A DNA stretch of 64,000 bases from Herbaspirillum sp. SJZ107 (GTDB lineage Bacteria; Pseudomonadota; Gammaproteobacteria; Burkholderiales; Burkholderiaceae_D): the NCBI RefSeq assembly GCF_006715485.1, contig NZ_VFNH01000003.1, positions 124,001 through 188,000 on the forward strand. Reading direction: 5' to 3'. A program made the position numbers and the translations under genes. A model generated the notes under the pieces. That model worked only from the letters and a program-made list of their open reading frames with translations, ran no database searches and was not told the DNA's origin. Below are positions 6,283 through 15,166 of the stretch, one piece after another; the stretch's first letter is position 1, and each line of letters opens with the position of its first letter.

Positions 6283-9084
6283 TCAGGGCAGCGGCTTCCC
6301 ATCCACATCCAGCCTGCGCACCTCGCCCAGGTTCAGCGCCCTGATCTCCTTTTCGATCTTGCTCATGTCGCCCACCACGACCCACACCAGCTGGTTCGGC
6401 ACGATGGTGCGGGCTGCCAGCGCATTGATCTGCGCCGGCGTCTGCGCCAGGGCTTTTTCCGTAAAGGTGTTGTAGTAATCGACCGGCAACTGGTACTGCA
6501 GGATGGTCGAGTAGGCACTGCTGAGCTGTTCGACGGTTTCGAAGCGGCCCGGCAGGCTCAGGGTTTCGCTGGCCTGGGCATCCTTCAATTCCTTGGCAGT
6601 GACCGGACGCGGACCGGTGATGTCCTTGTATTCACGCGCCAGTTCGCGCAGGGAATCCGCGGTCTTGTCGGTCTGGACCGGCGAAGCGCTCATATAGAGT
6701 CGCTGGCCCAGCGCCGGCACCATCGATGCATTCATGCCGTATGACCAGTGCTTGTCCTCGCGCAGGTTCATGTTCATGCGCGAGTTGAAGGTGCCGCCGA
6801 GCACGTCGTTCATCAGGGTCAGCGGGATCGCATCCGGCGAATTGCGCGGCGGCGCCAGCTGGGCACCGATGATGTCGCTCTGCAGCGCGCCCGGACGGTC
6901 GATCAGGTAGACCACGGTCTTGGCGGGCTGGGCGACGGTGGCGAGGTTCTTCTTCGGTACCTCGCCGGCCTGCCAGCCGCCGAAGGCTTTTTCCAGCAGC
7001 GGCTTGATTTCAGCCAGCGTGGTGTCGCCGACCACCAGCAGCGTCGCGTTATTCGGACGGAACCAGGTCTGGTGATAGCGCTGCAGGTCGGCGCGGGTCA
7101 TGCGCTCGACCGCCGCTTCGGTCCCGCTGCCGGTCAGCGGCAGGGAGTAGGCATGGCCGGGGCCGTACAGCAGCTCGGGCAGCACGCGCATGGCGATCGC
7201 GCGCGGCACCGTCTTCTCGCGCGCGATCGCGGCCAGGCGGTCCTTGCGCAGGCGTTCGAAATCGGATGCCGGGAAGGCCGGGTGCAGCACCACGTCGGCG
7301 TACAGGTCGAGCGAACGCGACAGCGTCGGCTTGAGCAGGTTCATGGTGACGAAGCCGCCGTCCAGGTTGCTGCCGGTGCCGAAGGTGGCGCCCAGCGCTT
7401 CCAGTTCGCGGCTGATCTCCAGCGATGAACGTTCGCCTTTATTCGATTTCGTCCCCTCTTCCAGCATGCGCAAGGTCAGGCTCGCCAGGCCCGGCAATTC
7501 CTTCGAGTCGGATGCGTAGCCGCCGTCCAGCATCAGCGACAGGTTGACCACCGGCGCCGCATGGCTTTCGGCCAGCACCACTTTCAAGCCGTTGGACAGG
7601 GTCGCCGACTGCATCGGCGGCAGGCGCAGCGTTTCCGGATGGCCGAGCGAGGCACCCTTGGTGCGGTCGAGCTTGGTCGTCTCGGCGCTCAGGCCGGTCG
7701 GGAAAGGATTCACCTGCAAGACGTAGTCGCCGTCGCTCAGCCAGTCGACCATGGCCTGGCGCACCTGCGCCGGCGTCGCCGCCTTGATGCGCTGCAGATA
7801 GGTTTTATAGCAGTCCGGGTTGCCGGTGAAGGTGGTGCAACTGGCCAGCAGGTCGCTCTTGCCGCCGAAGCCGCCGACGCGCTCGACCACGCGGGTAAAC
7901 TCGGCCAGGATGCCGGTCTTGGCCAGGCGCAATTCATCGTCGGTCGGACCGCGCTTCATCAGCGCGCGCAATTCCTCATCGGCCACGCTTTCCATGCGCG
8001 CGACGTCGGCCCCGGGACGGGCGGTCAGCGTCAGGTCGAACTGGCCGCCGATTTCGCTGGTGCCGTCGGACGCATTGGCCGAGGTCGCCAACTGCTCCTT
8101 GACCACCAGGCGCTGGTACAGGCGCGAGGTCTTGCCGCCGCCGAGCACGCGCGCCGCCAGGTCGAGCAAGGGTTCTTCCGGCGTATTCGCGCCCGGCACG
8201 TTCCAGGTGCGGTAGATGCGCGCCTGCGGCACGCGGTCCTGCAGCGTGCCGCGATGGGTGCCGCTGCGCTTGGCGATCCATTCACGCTGCTTGGCCACCG
8301 GCGGGCCGGGCGGGATGTCGCCATAGTATTTCTCGACCTTTTCGCGCGCCTGCTGCGGCGTGATGTCGCCGGCCAGCACCAGCACCACGTTGCTCGGACC
8401 GTAGTTGTTCTTGAACCAGTCGGTGACGTCCGTCATCGAGGCGGCGTCGAGGTCGGTCATGGAACCGATCACGGTCCAGGAATACGGGTGGTTCGCCGGA
8501 TAGGTATTCTCGACGATGGTCTGGTAGACCAGGCCATACGGCTGGTTCTCGCGCTGGCGCTTTTCGTTCTGCACCACGCCGCGCTGCAGGTCGAGCTTCT
8601 TCTGGTCGAGCACGCCGAGCAGGTGGCCCATGCGGTCGCTCTCGGCAAACAGCGCATAGTCCAGCATCGAGGTCGGCACGGTCTCGAAATAATTGGTGCG
8701 GTCCTGGTTCGTGGTGCCGTTCAGGTCGGTGGAGCCGATGCTTTGCAGGGCCGAGATAAAGGTTTCATTGAAGTTGCTGCTGCCCGAAAACATCAAGTGC
8801 TCGAACAGGTGGGCAAAGCCGGTCTTGCCCGGTTTTTCGTTCTTGGAACCGACGTGGTACCAGGTATTCACGGCCACCACCGGCGCCTTGTGGTCTTCGT
8901 GCACCAGGACCGTCAAGCCATTTTTCAGCACGAATCTGGTGTAGGGGATGTCCGGGATCGGAATCTCGGCCGGCGCGGCCAGGGCAGCCGCCCTGGCTGG
9001 TGCTGCCTGTACCGGCCAGGCGATGGAAACAGCGGCGACGACCGGCGCCAGCGCCAGGGTCAACGAACGTTTGCTGATACGCAT
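6283..9084 (-). CDS. M16-family zinc peptidase, two-unit periplasmic form
   Basis: The 933-residue product has a signal peptide (MRISKRSLTLALAPVVAAVS...) and two M16 halves. The first carries the inverted zinc motif HLFEH at 92-96 with the downstream glutamate helix NEKRQRENQPYG...VEN; the second half (from ~480, LRLPPMQSATLSNGLKVVLA) lacks HxxEH and is the non-catalytic partner with the R/Y pocket (EDKHWSYGMNASM). Such fused enzymes degrade peptides in the periplasm by clamping them between the halves. It is divergent from the DUF882 gene across a 247-bp region with no other gene. Confidence 0.92.
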   Translation of the reverse strand: MRISKRSLTLALAPVVAAVSIAWPVQAAPARAAALAAPAEIPIPDIPYTRFVLKNGLTVLVHEDHKAPVVAVNTWYHVGSKNEKPGKTGFAHLFEHLMFSGSSNFNETFISALQSIGSTDLNGTTNQDRTNYFETVPTSMLDYALFAESDRMGHLLGVLDQKKLDLQRGVVQNEKRQRENQPYGLVYQTIVENTYPANHPYSWTVIGSMTDLDAASMTDVTDWFKNNYGPSNVVLVLAGDITPQQAREKVEKYYGDIPPGPPVAKQREWIAKRSGTHRGTLQDRVPQARIYRTWNVPGANTPEEPLLDLAARVLGGGKTSRLYQRLVVKEQLATSANASDGTSEIGGQFDLTLTARPGADVARMESVADEELRALMKRGPTDDELRLAKTGILAEFTRVVERVGGFGGKSDLLASCTTFTGNPDCYKTYLQRIKAATPAQVRQAMVDWLSDGDYVLQVNPFPTGLSAETTKLDRTKGASLGHPETLRLPPMQSATLSNGLKVVLAESHAAPVVNLSLMLDGGYASDSKELPGLASLTLRMLEEGTKSNKGERSSLEISRELEALGATFGTGSNLDGGFVTMNLLKPTLSRSLDLYADVVLHPAFPASDFERLRKDRLAAIAREKTVPRAIAMRVLPELLYGPGHAYSLPLTGSGTEAAVERMTRADLQRYHQTWFRPNNATLLVVGDTTLAEIKPLLEKAFGGWQAGEVPKKNLATVAQPAKTVVYLIDRPGALQSDIIGAQLAPPRNSPDAIPLTLMNDVLGGTFNSRMNMNLREDKHWSYGMNASMVPALGQRLYMSASPVQTDKTADSLRELAREYKDITGPRPVTAKELKDAQASETLSLPGRFETVEQLSSAYSTILQYQLPVDYYNTFTEKALAQTPAQINALAARTIVPNQLVWVVVGDMSKIEKEIRALNLGEVRRLDVDGKPLP

Positions 9085-9331
9085 TCTCTTCCTTTGTCCG
9101 CTACGCCTCGCGGCAAATGCCGATCTATATGCATATACGGCATACGCATGCGGTGGCGTGTGACCGCATCCGGCGACCGAATATTCTATGACAGGAAGAC
9201 AATGCTGTGTTCAAGAAACATTTCATTTCCGTGTAGTTCTGGGCTGACAGACAGCTTGGCGTTCCTCTCTCTGCACGTTTTACGCATGAGGCGTATCATG
9301 AAGTGCTCGCAAACAGCATAAGGAAAGCCTC

Positions 9332-9895
9332 ATGAACCAACGACGCTCCTTTCTGAAAAGCTCTGCCGTACTGGCATCGGTCCTGGCTGCACCGGCAGTC
9401 AAAGCCGCCTCGAAGACGGCACCGGTGGTCGCACCGGCTGCGGCAGTACCGAACGAACGCATCGTGCGTCTCTACAATACCCACACCGGGGAAAGCCTGC
9501 GCAGCATCTTCTGGGCCGAAGGCAAGTTCATCCCGGATGCGCTGCAGGACATCAACAAGCTGCTGCGCGACCACCGCAACAACAAGATCGCCGCCATCGA
9601 TCCGCAGTTGCTGGTACTGCTGGACAAGGTGAGCGCCCAGTTCGGCGACCACCCGACCATGCACATCATCTCGGGCTACCGCTCGCCGGAAAGCAATGCC
9701 AAGCTGCACGCGAACACCAGCGGCGTGGCCAAGCACAGCCTGCACATGGAAGGCCAGGCCATCGACGTGCGCATTCCCGGCAAGGACCTGGCCAAGCTGC
9801 ACAAGGTGGCGATGGCACAAAAGGCCGGCGGGGTCGGCTATTACCCGGATTCGGAATTCGTGCATATGGACGTCGGCCGCGTCCGTTACTGGTGA
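9332..9895 (+). CDS. DUF882 / YcbK (MepK)-type murein endopeptidase, Tat-exported
   Basis: The 187-residue protein starts with a Tat signal (QRRSFLKSSAVLASVLAAP), so it is exported folded, and has one peptidase M15-like zinc domain. The ligand set His/Asp/His is visible in KHSLHMEGQAIDVRI and FVHMDVGR, preceded by the fold-typical SGYRSPE. E. coli MepK (YcbK) of the same family cleaves meso-DAP cross-links of peptidoglycan and also carries a Tat signal. AAGGAAAG precedes the ATG. The stop overlaps the next start (TGATG), which suggests translational coupling to the following exported protein. Confidence 0.9.
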   Translation: MNQRRSFLKSSAVLASVLAAPAVKAASKTAPVVAPAAAVPNERIVRLYNTHTGESLRSIFWAEGKFIPDALQDINKLLRDHRNNKIAAIDPQLLVLLDKVSAQFGDHPTMHIISGYRSPESNAKLHANTSGVAKHSLHMEGQAIDVRIPGKDLAKLHKVAMAQKAGGVGYYPDSEFVHMDVGRVRYW

Positions 9896-10746
9896 TGGCC
9901 TTGCCGATGCGGGGCCTGATCGGTAGTTTGACGATGGTAAACATGATGGCGCTGGCTGTGCTGCCCGTGCATGCGCAGGAAACGCAGCCGGCAAGCAAGC
10001 CGCAAACCGTCACCGTCACCAGTACGCGCGACCCGGTCGACAAGTCCTACCGCAAGATGATCCGCGGCATGGAGCGCTTCGAGCGCGAGCATGCGCTGGC
10101 ACCCCAGGCGACCCTGCGCTTCCGCCTGCTGCCACGCCTGCCGACGGTGAACATGCGCGGCATCACGCTGAAAGTCGTGGGCGACCGCATCACGGTGCCG
10201 GTCCCGGTGGCCGAGGACAATGGCTTCACGCTGCCGCGCAACGAACAGGCGCTGCGCGAAGACGCGGCCGTGATCGCCAACCGCAAGACCACCAGCATGA
10301 CCTGGCGCGCCCAGGTCGTCACCCCGGGCTTGCCGCCCGATACGCGCCGCCTCGGCGACCTGCGCCTGGAATGCCTGGTCGGCGTGGAAGCGGGCCTGGT
10401 CTCGAACAGCTCGCCGCTGTTCGGCTGGATCTCGAAGGCGCTGAACAGCCCGGAGCAGGTCTGCAACAGCCCGGACGGCAATTTCCTGTTCTTCACGGAG
10501 CGCCCGCTGTTCTCGGTGACCCTGCGCGCCGGCGAGCGCACCGAAATCCTGCCCTTCCGCATGCTGTACGCCGGCGGCGAACAGACGCGCGACGAGCTGC
10601 AGTACTGCGATTGCCAGGTCATGCTCGACCGCACCTATTACGCGCCGATCTGGGACCGCAGCTGGCCGGACGATACCCTGGTCAGCTTCGCGTACATGGA
10701 GGATGCGCCGGCGCCGGCATCCGCACCTGCGGAGGGCACGCCATGA
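9895..10746 (+). CDS. Exported protein of unknown function, coupled to the DUF882 gene
   Basis: The ATG at 9895 overlaps the preceding TGA; a GTG at 9892 is possible. The 283-residue product has a hydrophobic N-terminus ending at VLPVHAQ, then TVTVTSTRDPVDKSYRKMIR. This resembles the periplasmic start of some receptors but no plug or barrel follows. The body is beta-rich with paired cysteines (LECLV, EQVCNS, QYCDCQVM), which fits a disulfide-bonded periplasmic fold. The C-terminus is Ala/Pro-rich. I do not recognise the family. It overlaps the downstream lipoprotein by 4 nt (ATGA). Confidence 0.8.
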   Translation: MALPMRGLIGSLTMVNMMALAVLPVHAQETQPASKPQTVTVTSTRDPVDKSYRKMIRGMERFEREHALAPQATLRFRLLPRLPTVNMRGITLKVVGDRITVPVPVAEDNGFTLPRNEQALREDAAVIANRKTTSMTWRAQVVTPGLPPDTRRLGDLRLECLVGVEAGLVSNSSPLFGWISKALNSPEQVCNSPDGNFLFFTERPLFSVTLRAGERTEILPFRMLYAGGEQTRDELQYCDCQVMLDRTYYAPIWDRSWPDDTLVSFAYMEDAPAPASAPAEGTP

Positions 10747-11072
10747 AGCATTTACCTGCATGCCTCATCGGCGCCCTGCTGCTGGCCGGCTGCGCCACCC
10801 AGGCGCCACCGCCCGGCACGGTGGTCGCGCCCGAGCGCTTCGGCCAGCTCGTGGTACCCGGCCGCACCACGCGCGAAGAACTGCTGGCAGCCTTCGGGCC
10901 GACCCGCTCCGTATCCTTCGACAGCGGCTACCAGGCGTGGGTGTATTCGGCCGGCGGCGGCGGCGGTGCTAGTGGCAAAGGCGGCGAGGAACTGGTGCTG
11001 CTGCTGGACCGCGACGGCATCGTGCGCAAGATGCGGCGCCGGCCGGCTTATCCGACGGATGGCCAGCGCTGA
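10743..11072 (+). CDS. Small lipoprotein with BamE/SmpA-like motif
   Basis: The 109-residue product has a clear lipoprotein signal (LLLAGC). The mature part contains VVPGRTTREELLAAFGPTRS, which matches the PGxTkxqVxxxlGxP motif of BamE/SmpA-OmlA domain proteins, followed by a glycine stretch and a strand ELVLLLDRDGIVRKM. It starts inside the stop of the upstream exported protein, so the three genes from 9332 form one coupled unit. The link to BAM is only by motif; BamE proper is elsewhere in most genomes. Confidence 0.75.
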   Translation: MKHLPACLIGALLLAGCATQAPPPGTVVAPERFGQLVVPGRTTREELLAAFGPTRSVSFDSGYQAWVYSAGGGGGASGKGGEELVLLLDRDGIVRKMRRRPAYPTDGQR

Positions 11073-11112
11073 GCTAGAATGGCAAGCCCGATCCACGCTT
11101 GCCAGTCTCGTC

Positions 11113-11478
11113 ATGTTCGATTCCGATTCTCCAGCCGCCGTCGTCCAGCGCCAGCTCGATGCCTACAACGCCCGCGACGTCGACGCCCTGCTCGCCACCT
11201 ACGCGCCCGACGCGCGCCAGTACGAACACCCTGCCACGCTGCTGGTCACCGGCCATGAGGCCATGCGCGGCCGTTTCGCCGCCCGCTTCCAGGAGCCCGA
11301 CCTGCACGCGCGCCTGGTGCAGCGCGTGGTGCTGGACAACCTGGTGGTCGACCACGAAATCGTGACGCGCAATTTCCCCGAAGGCAAAGGCGCCCTGGAA
11401 CTGGTAGCGATCTACGAAGTGGTCGATGGCCTGATCCGCAGCCAGGTGGTGAAGCTGGGTGCCAAGCGGCTCGATTGA
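11113..11478 (+). CDS. SnoaL-like / NTF2-fold protein
   Basis: The open frame begins upstream at 10966, but the natural start is the ATG at 11113, giving 121 residues. The sequence DSPAAVVQRQLDAYNARDVD, then LLATYAPDA, VTGHEAMRGRFAARF and a final IYEVVDGLIRSQVVKLG is the standard cone-shaped NTF2/steroid-isomerase-like fold of nuclear transport factor 2 family proteins. Substrate and role are unknown. The stop is 1 nt from the next start, so the two may be co-transcribed. Confidence 0.8.
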   Translation: MFDSDSPAAVVQRQLDAYNARDVDALLATYAPDARQYEHPATLLVTGHEAMRGRFAARFQEPDLHARLVQRVVLDNLVVDHEIVTRNFPEGKGALELVAIYEVVDGLIRSQVVKLGAKRLD

Positions 11479-11479
11479 C

Positions 11480-11947
11480 ATGAAACAGCGTTTACATCCG
11501 GGATGGCGGACGCGTCTGCTGGCGATGGCCGCCGGCCTCGGCTGCGCATTGTCGGTCCTGGCGCAGGATACGCCCTTCGCCGGGCGCTGGCTGCTCGACG
11601 AGCAGCCGGGCGCCGCAGCGGCCGCCTATCCGGTCCTCACGATCAAGGGCGACAGGATGTCATGGGGCGGGCCGACCAGATCGGCCCCGGCCTGTGTCCA
11701 GCAATTCGTGCTGCAGAACGAAAAGCCGGGCACGATGTACGTGAACGGACGCGGGACCAAGTTCATCGCCGGCGTCGCGGGCAGCCTGCCCACCTATCTG
11801 CTCAAGCTGCGCGCCAACGGCTGCGCGGGCGGCGCCGATGCGGTGCGCATCATTTATCCGACCGTGTACGGGAGCCGGCAGATCGAGGTGCTCGAATATG
11901 TAAATGGCAAGGTGGTCAGCGCGCGGCGCTTGCATCGCAAGCAGTGA
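11480..11947 (+). CDS. Exported protein of unknown function
   Basis: The ATG at 11480 follows the previous stop by 1 nt. The product is 155 residues with a signal peptide (LLAMAAGLGCALSVLAQ). The mature part starts with TPFAGRWLLDEQPG, a lipocalin/calycin-like opening, and has short beta strands, two Cys (APACVQQF, NGCAGGADA) and a closing EVLEYVNGKVVSARRLHRKQ. I do not recognise a family. Confidence 0.7.
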   Translation: MKQRLHPGWRTRLLAMAAGLGCALSVLAQDTPFAGRWLLDEQPGAAAAAYPVLTIKGDRMSWGGPTRSAPACVQQFVLQNEKPGTMYVNGRGTKFIAGVAGSLPTYLLKLRANGCAGGADAVRIIYPTVYGSRQIEVLEYVNGKVVSARRLHRKQ

Positions 11948-11971
11948 CTGGTCGTCATCGTGCGCAAGGCG

Positions 11972-12268
11972 TTACACGGGCTCGGCAGGCGTTCTTGCCC
12001 GTAGCTCATCGAAGGTCACCACCTCGCCGTTCTCCATCGTATAGCGCAGGTTCTCGGGCGGCACGCCGATGCGTTGGCAGGTGTACAGCAATTTGCCTAC
12101 GCCCATGTAGGGCGCATTCACGATCGGCTCGATCACCAGAATGAAGTCCGGATCCCGTTGCAGCGCCGCTTTGAGCACGTCGGCAATTTCCTCTCGCTCA
12201 ACAAGCTTGCGCCCCTCGATCAGGATGCTCTCATCGTCCGGGATGATTGCCTTGATTTGATTGTCCAT
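11972..12268 (-). CDS. 98-residue protein resembling the ExbD C-terminal domain
   Basis: This soluble protein has no signal or membrane segment. Residues ~28-85 (ADVLKAALQRDPDFILVIEP, NAPYMGVGKLLYTCQRIGVP, ENLRY) follow the pattern of the globular domain of ExbD/TolR proteins: helix, strand ending in an acidic-x, helix, Gly, strand. It starts 7 nt after the stop of the Amj flippase gene, so both are one operon. The similarity is by eye only, and the lack of an N-terminal helix means it is not a motor component. Confidence 0.7.
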   Translation of the reverse strand: MDNQIKAIIPDDESILIEGRKLVEREEIADVLKAALQRDPDFILVIEPIVNAPYMGVGKLLYTCQRIGVPPENLRYTMENGEVVTFDELRARTPAEPV

Positions 12269-12275
12269 AGCCTCT

Positions 12276-13079
12276 CTATATGAAGTGTGCCACAGCCACG
12301 ATCAGCATTGCGGCCGGCAACAGCAGCACCTGCGCCGCCAGCGTCCCGGCCAGCCGGCTGCCCACCAGCCAGACCACCGCCTGCCTGAACTGTCCCTCGC
12401 CGATCTTGCCTTCGACCACGTCGTCGGTCATGCCCGACATGTGCGGATCGATGAAGACCGCCATCATGATGGTGGCGCCGCCGTTGATGATCGACGACAG
12501 CGTGCTCGACGTGACCCGGACCGACGGATCGAGCACGCCGGCGTACAGCGCCGCAAATACGCCGACCGTCCATAGCGCCGTCGCGCCGACATTCAACACG
12601 GTAATCCGGCCGGATACGCCATGGCGCGCACGCAGTTCGGTGAGATTGCGTGCCGCAGGCATGCTGGCCGCATCTTTTACGTAAGACAGGCCACCCTTGA
12701 AAAACCCGTGCATGATCAGCTTCGGCATCGAGCGGTGCACCTGGAAATGCAGGACGGCGCGGCAAAACACGCGCTGGAAGGTCGGAATCAACAGCGCGCC
12801 CGCGATCGTTGCCAGGCTGGCCGATACCAGCAGCCAGCGAAAATCGCCAAGCAGGGCATGGTTCGCCAAGGTGTCGAGATTGCTTTCCACCCGTTTCGCC
12901 AGGAACGGGCCGAGGAAGGAATTCGAGGTCCGCGATACCAGCATCAGGATGCTGAACAGGGCCAGCGAGACGGCGATCCGCCGGGTCCGCACGCCGGCGA
13001 TCCTCACCGAATACGCCAGCGTCCCGATCAGGTGAATGACGAAGGTGAGGAAGCAGATCAGCAGCAGTTGGGTGTCCAC
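12276..13079 (-). CDS. amj: Amj-type lipid II flippase (DUF2837)
   Basis: A GTG at 13079 with AAGGA just upstream gives a 267-residue polytopic membrane protein starting VDTQLLLICFLTFVIHLIGT, as in Bacillus Amj (YdaH). The family motif AYSVRIAGVRTRRIAVSLAL followed by SRTSNSFLGPFLA is present, then six or so hydrophobic segments and a FIDPHMSGMTDD loop. Amj moves the peptidoglycan precursor lipid II across the inner membrane, as a backup to MurJ. An ATG at 13148 would add a hydrophobic N-terminus (MRAFLALSVCYVVV) and is a possible alternative start. It is co-transcribed with the ExbD-like gene. Confidence 0.85.
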   Translation of the reverse strand: MDTQLLLICFLTFVIHLIGTLAYSVRIAGVRTRRIAVSLALFSILMLVSRTSNSFLGPFLAKRVESNLDTLANHALLGDFRWLLVSASLATIAGALLIPTFQRVFCRAVLHFQVHRSMPKLIMHGFFKGGLSYVKDAASMPAARNLTELRARHGVSGRITVLNVGATALWTVGVFAALYAGVLDPSVRVTSSTLSSIINGGATIMMAVFIDPHMSGMTDDVVEGKIGEGQFRQAVVWLVGSRLAGTLAAQVLLLPAAMLIVAVAHFI

Positions 13080-13228
13080 GTGTCCTTGACGAGCGTGTGA
13101 GTTCAGCACTACAACATAGCATACGGACAATGCAAGAAATGCACGCATTCTCACCGCGCCGGCGGGCGCGCCGGCCACCTGCCCGAATCGTGTACAGTTG
13201 AGCATCATTATTCTCGAGGAAGACCACG

Positions 13229-14545
13229 ATGCGCAGGACGATGGGCTGGCTGCTCGCCACGGCGGCGCTGGCTGGCAGCACGGAGACGACAACGGTGGCG
13301 GCCCAGACCCTAGACCCGGTCGAGCAGCGCATCGTGGCCGAAGTCCGGTCGCATGCGCCGCAGGCGCTGGACCTGCTCAGGCAAAGCGTCCTGATCAACA
13401 GCGGCACGATGAACGCGGGCGGCGTGCGCGAGGTTGGGCAATTGTTCCGCAGTCAGTTCGATGCGCTCGGCTCCCAGGCCCGCTGGGTCGACATGCCACC
13501 TGCGATGCGCCGTGCCGGCCACCTGCTGGCCACCCGCGCGGGTGCACCGGGCAAAGGCAAGCGCCTGCTGCTGCTCGGCCACCTCGACACCGTGTTCGAG
13601 CCCGGCAGCGCAGTGCCGATGTGGGAACAGAAAGACGGCCGCATCCGCGGCCAGGGCGTGGCCGACATGAAAGGCGGCGACGTGATCGTGATCGCCGCCC
13701 TGCAAGCCCTGCAGCGCGCCGGTGCGCTCGAGGGCGCCACGATTGCCGTCCTGTTCAGCGGCGACGAAGAAGACGCCGGCGAGCCGATCGCCACCTCGCG
13801 CGCCACGATGCGCGAGCTGGCGCAGCGCAGCGACGCCGCGCTCAGCTTCGAGAGCAGCATCCCCGACCAGGATGGGCGCACCACCGCCACCGTCGGCCGC
13901 CGTGCCACCGCCTCGTGGGAGTTGCAGGTGAGCGGACGCCAGGGCCATTCGATGAATGTGTTCGGCGCCAATGGCTACGGCGCCGTGTACGAGGCGGCGC
14001 GCATCCTCGACGCCTTCCGCCGCGAGGTGGCCGAGCCGGGCCTGACCTTCAATCCCGGCCTGATCCTGGGCGGTACCGAAGTGGAACGCGACGCCGCCAA
14101 TGCACGCGGCAGCGCCTTCGGCAAGACCAACGTGATCGCGAACAGCGTGGCCGTCAGTGGCGACCTGCGCTACCTCGACTACGCCCAGCGCGACCGTGCC
14201 CAGGCGCGCATGCGCGCGATCGTGGCCCGGCACCTGCCCGGCGCCGGCGCCAGCATCGCGTTCCAGGAAGCCTACCCGCCGATGGCGGTCACGCCCGGCA
14301 ACCTGAAGCTGCTCGAGCTGTACGCGCGCGCCAGCCGCGATGCCGGCCTGGGGCCGATCGGCGCGCTGCCGGCCGAGGCGCGCGGCGCCGGCGACATTCA
14401 GTTCGTGGCGCCGCTGGTCGACAGCCTGGACGGCCTGGGCGCGAGCGGCAACGGCGCCCACTCCCCCAACGAGGACCTGGATCCGGCCTCGATCGAACGC
14501 GGCGCGATCCGGGCCGCACTCCTGATCTACAGGCTCACCCGATAA
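13229..14545 (+). CDS. M20-family metallopeptidase, glutamate-carboxypeptidase-like, exported
   Basis: This 438-residue protein has a signal peptide ending near TTTVAAQ and the carboxypeptidase G2-like layout: LLLLGHLDTVF (~117) with the first zinc His and Asp, GVADMKGGDV with the bridging Asp, and FSGDEEDAG with the catalytic Glu pair. A dimerisation/lid domain begins near RTTATVGRRATASWEL and the last zinc His is in NGAHSPNEDLD. Relatives cleave C-terminal glutamate from folates or peptides in the periplasm. GAGGAAG lies upstream of the ATG. Confidence 0.92.
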   Translation: MRRTMGWLLATAALAGSTETTTVAAQTLDPVEQRIVAEVRSHAPQALDLLRQSVLINSGTMNAGGVREVGQLFRSQFDALGSQARWVDMPPAMRRAGHLLATRAGAPGKGKRLLLLGHLDTVFEPGSAVPMWEQKDGRIRGQGVADMKGGDVIVIAALQALQRAGALEGATIAVLFSGDEEDAGEPIATSRATMRELAQRSDAALSFESSIPDQDGRTTATVGRRATASWELQVSGRQGHSMNVFGANGYGAVYEAARILDAFRREVAEPGLTFNPGLILGGTEVERDAANARGSAFGKTNVIANSVAVSGDLRYLDYAQRDRAQARMRAIVARHLPGAGASIAFQEAYPPMAVTPGNLKLLELYARASRDAGLGPIGALPAEARGAGDIQFVAPLVDSLDGLGASGNGAHSPNEDLDPASIERGAIRAALLIYRLTR

Positions 14546-14619
14546 AGAATGGCGGGACATTTGATCCCCGTCGAATTTTGGCAATCAAGCGACTTACCCT
14601 CACGGGATAAAATCAAGAC

Positions 14620-15063
14620 ATGGCACGATTACAGCTCAACTTCCCAGACGACCAGTACTGCTACACGACGATGCTGACGGTGCGCGCCACCGACATCAAT
14701 GCCGGCAACCACCTGGGCAACGATTCGATGATCTCGATGATCTCCGAGGCGCGCGCCCTGTTCCTGTTCGAGTATGGCGTTGCCGAAACCGAGCCGGACG
14801 GCACCGGCATCATCGTCACCGACCTGGCCACGATGTACCGCGCCGAGGCGCACGCGCGCGACCAGCTGCTGTTCGAAGTCGGCGTGATGGATTTCAACAA
14901 GTACGGCGGCGACGTCATCTTCCGCATCACCCGGCCGAAGGACAAGAAATTGATCGCCATGGCCAAGCAGGGCTTCGTCTTCTTCAATTACAAGACCAGC
15001 CAGGTGGTGGCGATGCCGGAAGAGTTCGAAAGCAAGTTCGAGCGGGTGAACTGGATCGACTGA
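14620..15063 (+). CDS. Thioesterase-family hotdog-fold protein
   Basis: The 147-residue product has the 4HBT hotdog pattern: TMLTVRATDINAGNHLGNDS near the N-terminus (Asp/Asn-rich acyl-binding loop), a long helix MISMISEARALFLFEYG, and strands IIVTDLATMYRAEAHARDQL, EVGVMDFNKYGGDVIF. Such proteins hydrolyse acyl-CoA thioesters in the cytoplasm. There is no clear Shine-Dalgarno, and TAAAAT lies 8-13 nt before the ATG, so a leaderless message is possible. It is convergent with katE across a strong terminator. Confidence 0.85.
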   Translation: MARLQLNFPDDQYCYTTMLTVRATDINAGNHLGNDSMISMISEARALFLFEYGVAETEPDGTGIIVTDLATMYRAEAHARDQLLFEVGVMDFNKYGGDVIFRITRPKDKKLIAMAKQGFVFFNYKTSQVVAMPEEFESKFERVNWID

Positions 15064-15077
15064 AGGCCGCGGAATGC

Positions 15078-15117
15078 AAAAAGCCGGACGGCACGCTGTG
15101 TAGCGTGCCGTCCGGCT
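15078..15117 (-). terminator. Terminator of katE
   Basis: A 16-bp perfect stem (15082-15097 with 15102-15117, 4-nt loop) is followed on the minus strand by TTTTTG. On the plus strand there is no T-run, so it mainly ends katE. Confidence 0.9.
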
Positions 15118-15166
15118 ATACCGTCATGGAACTGCCGGGCCGCGCGTGGCGCCCGGCATGGACCGA

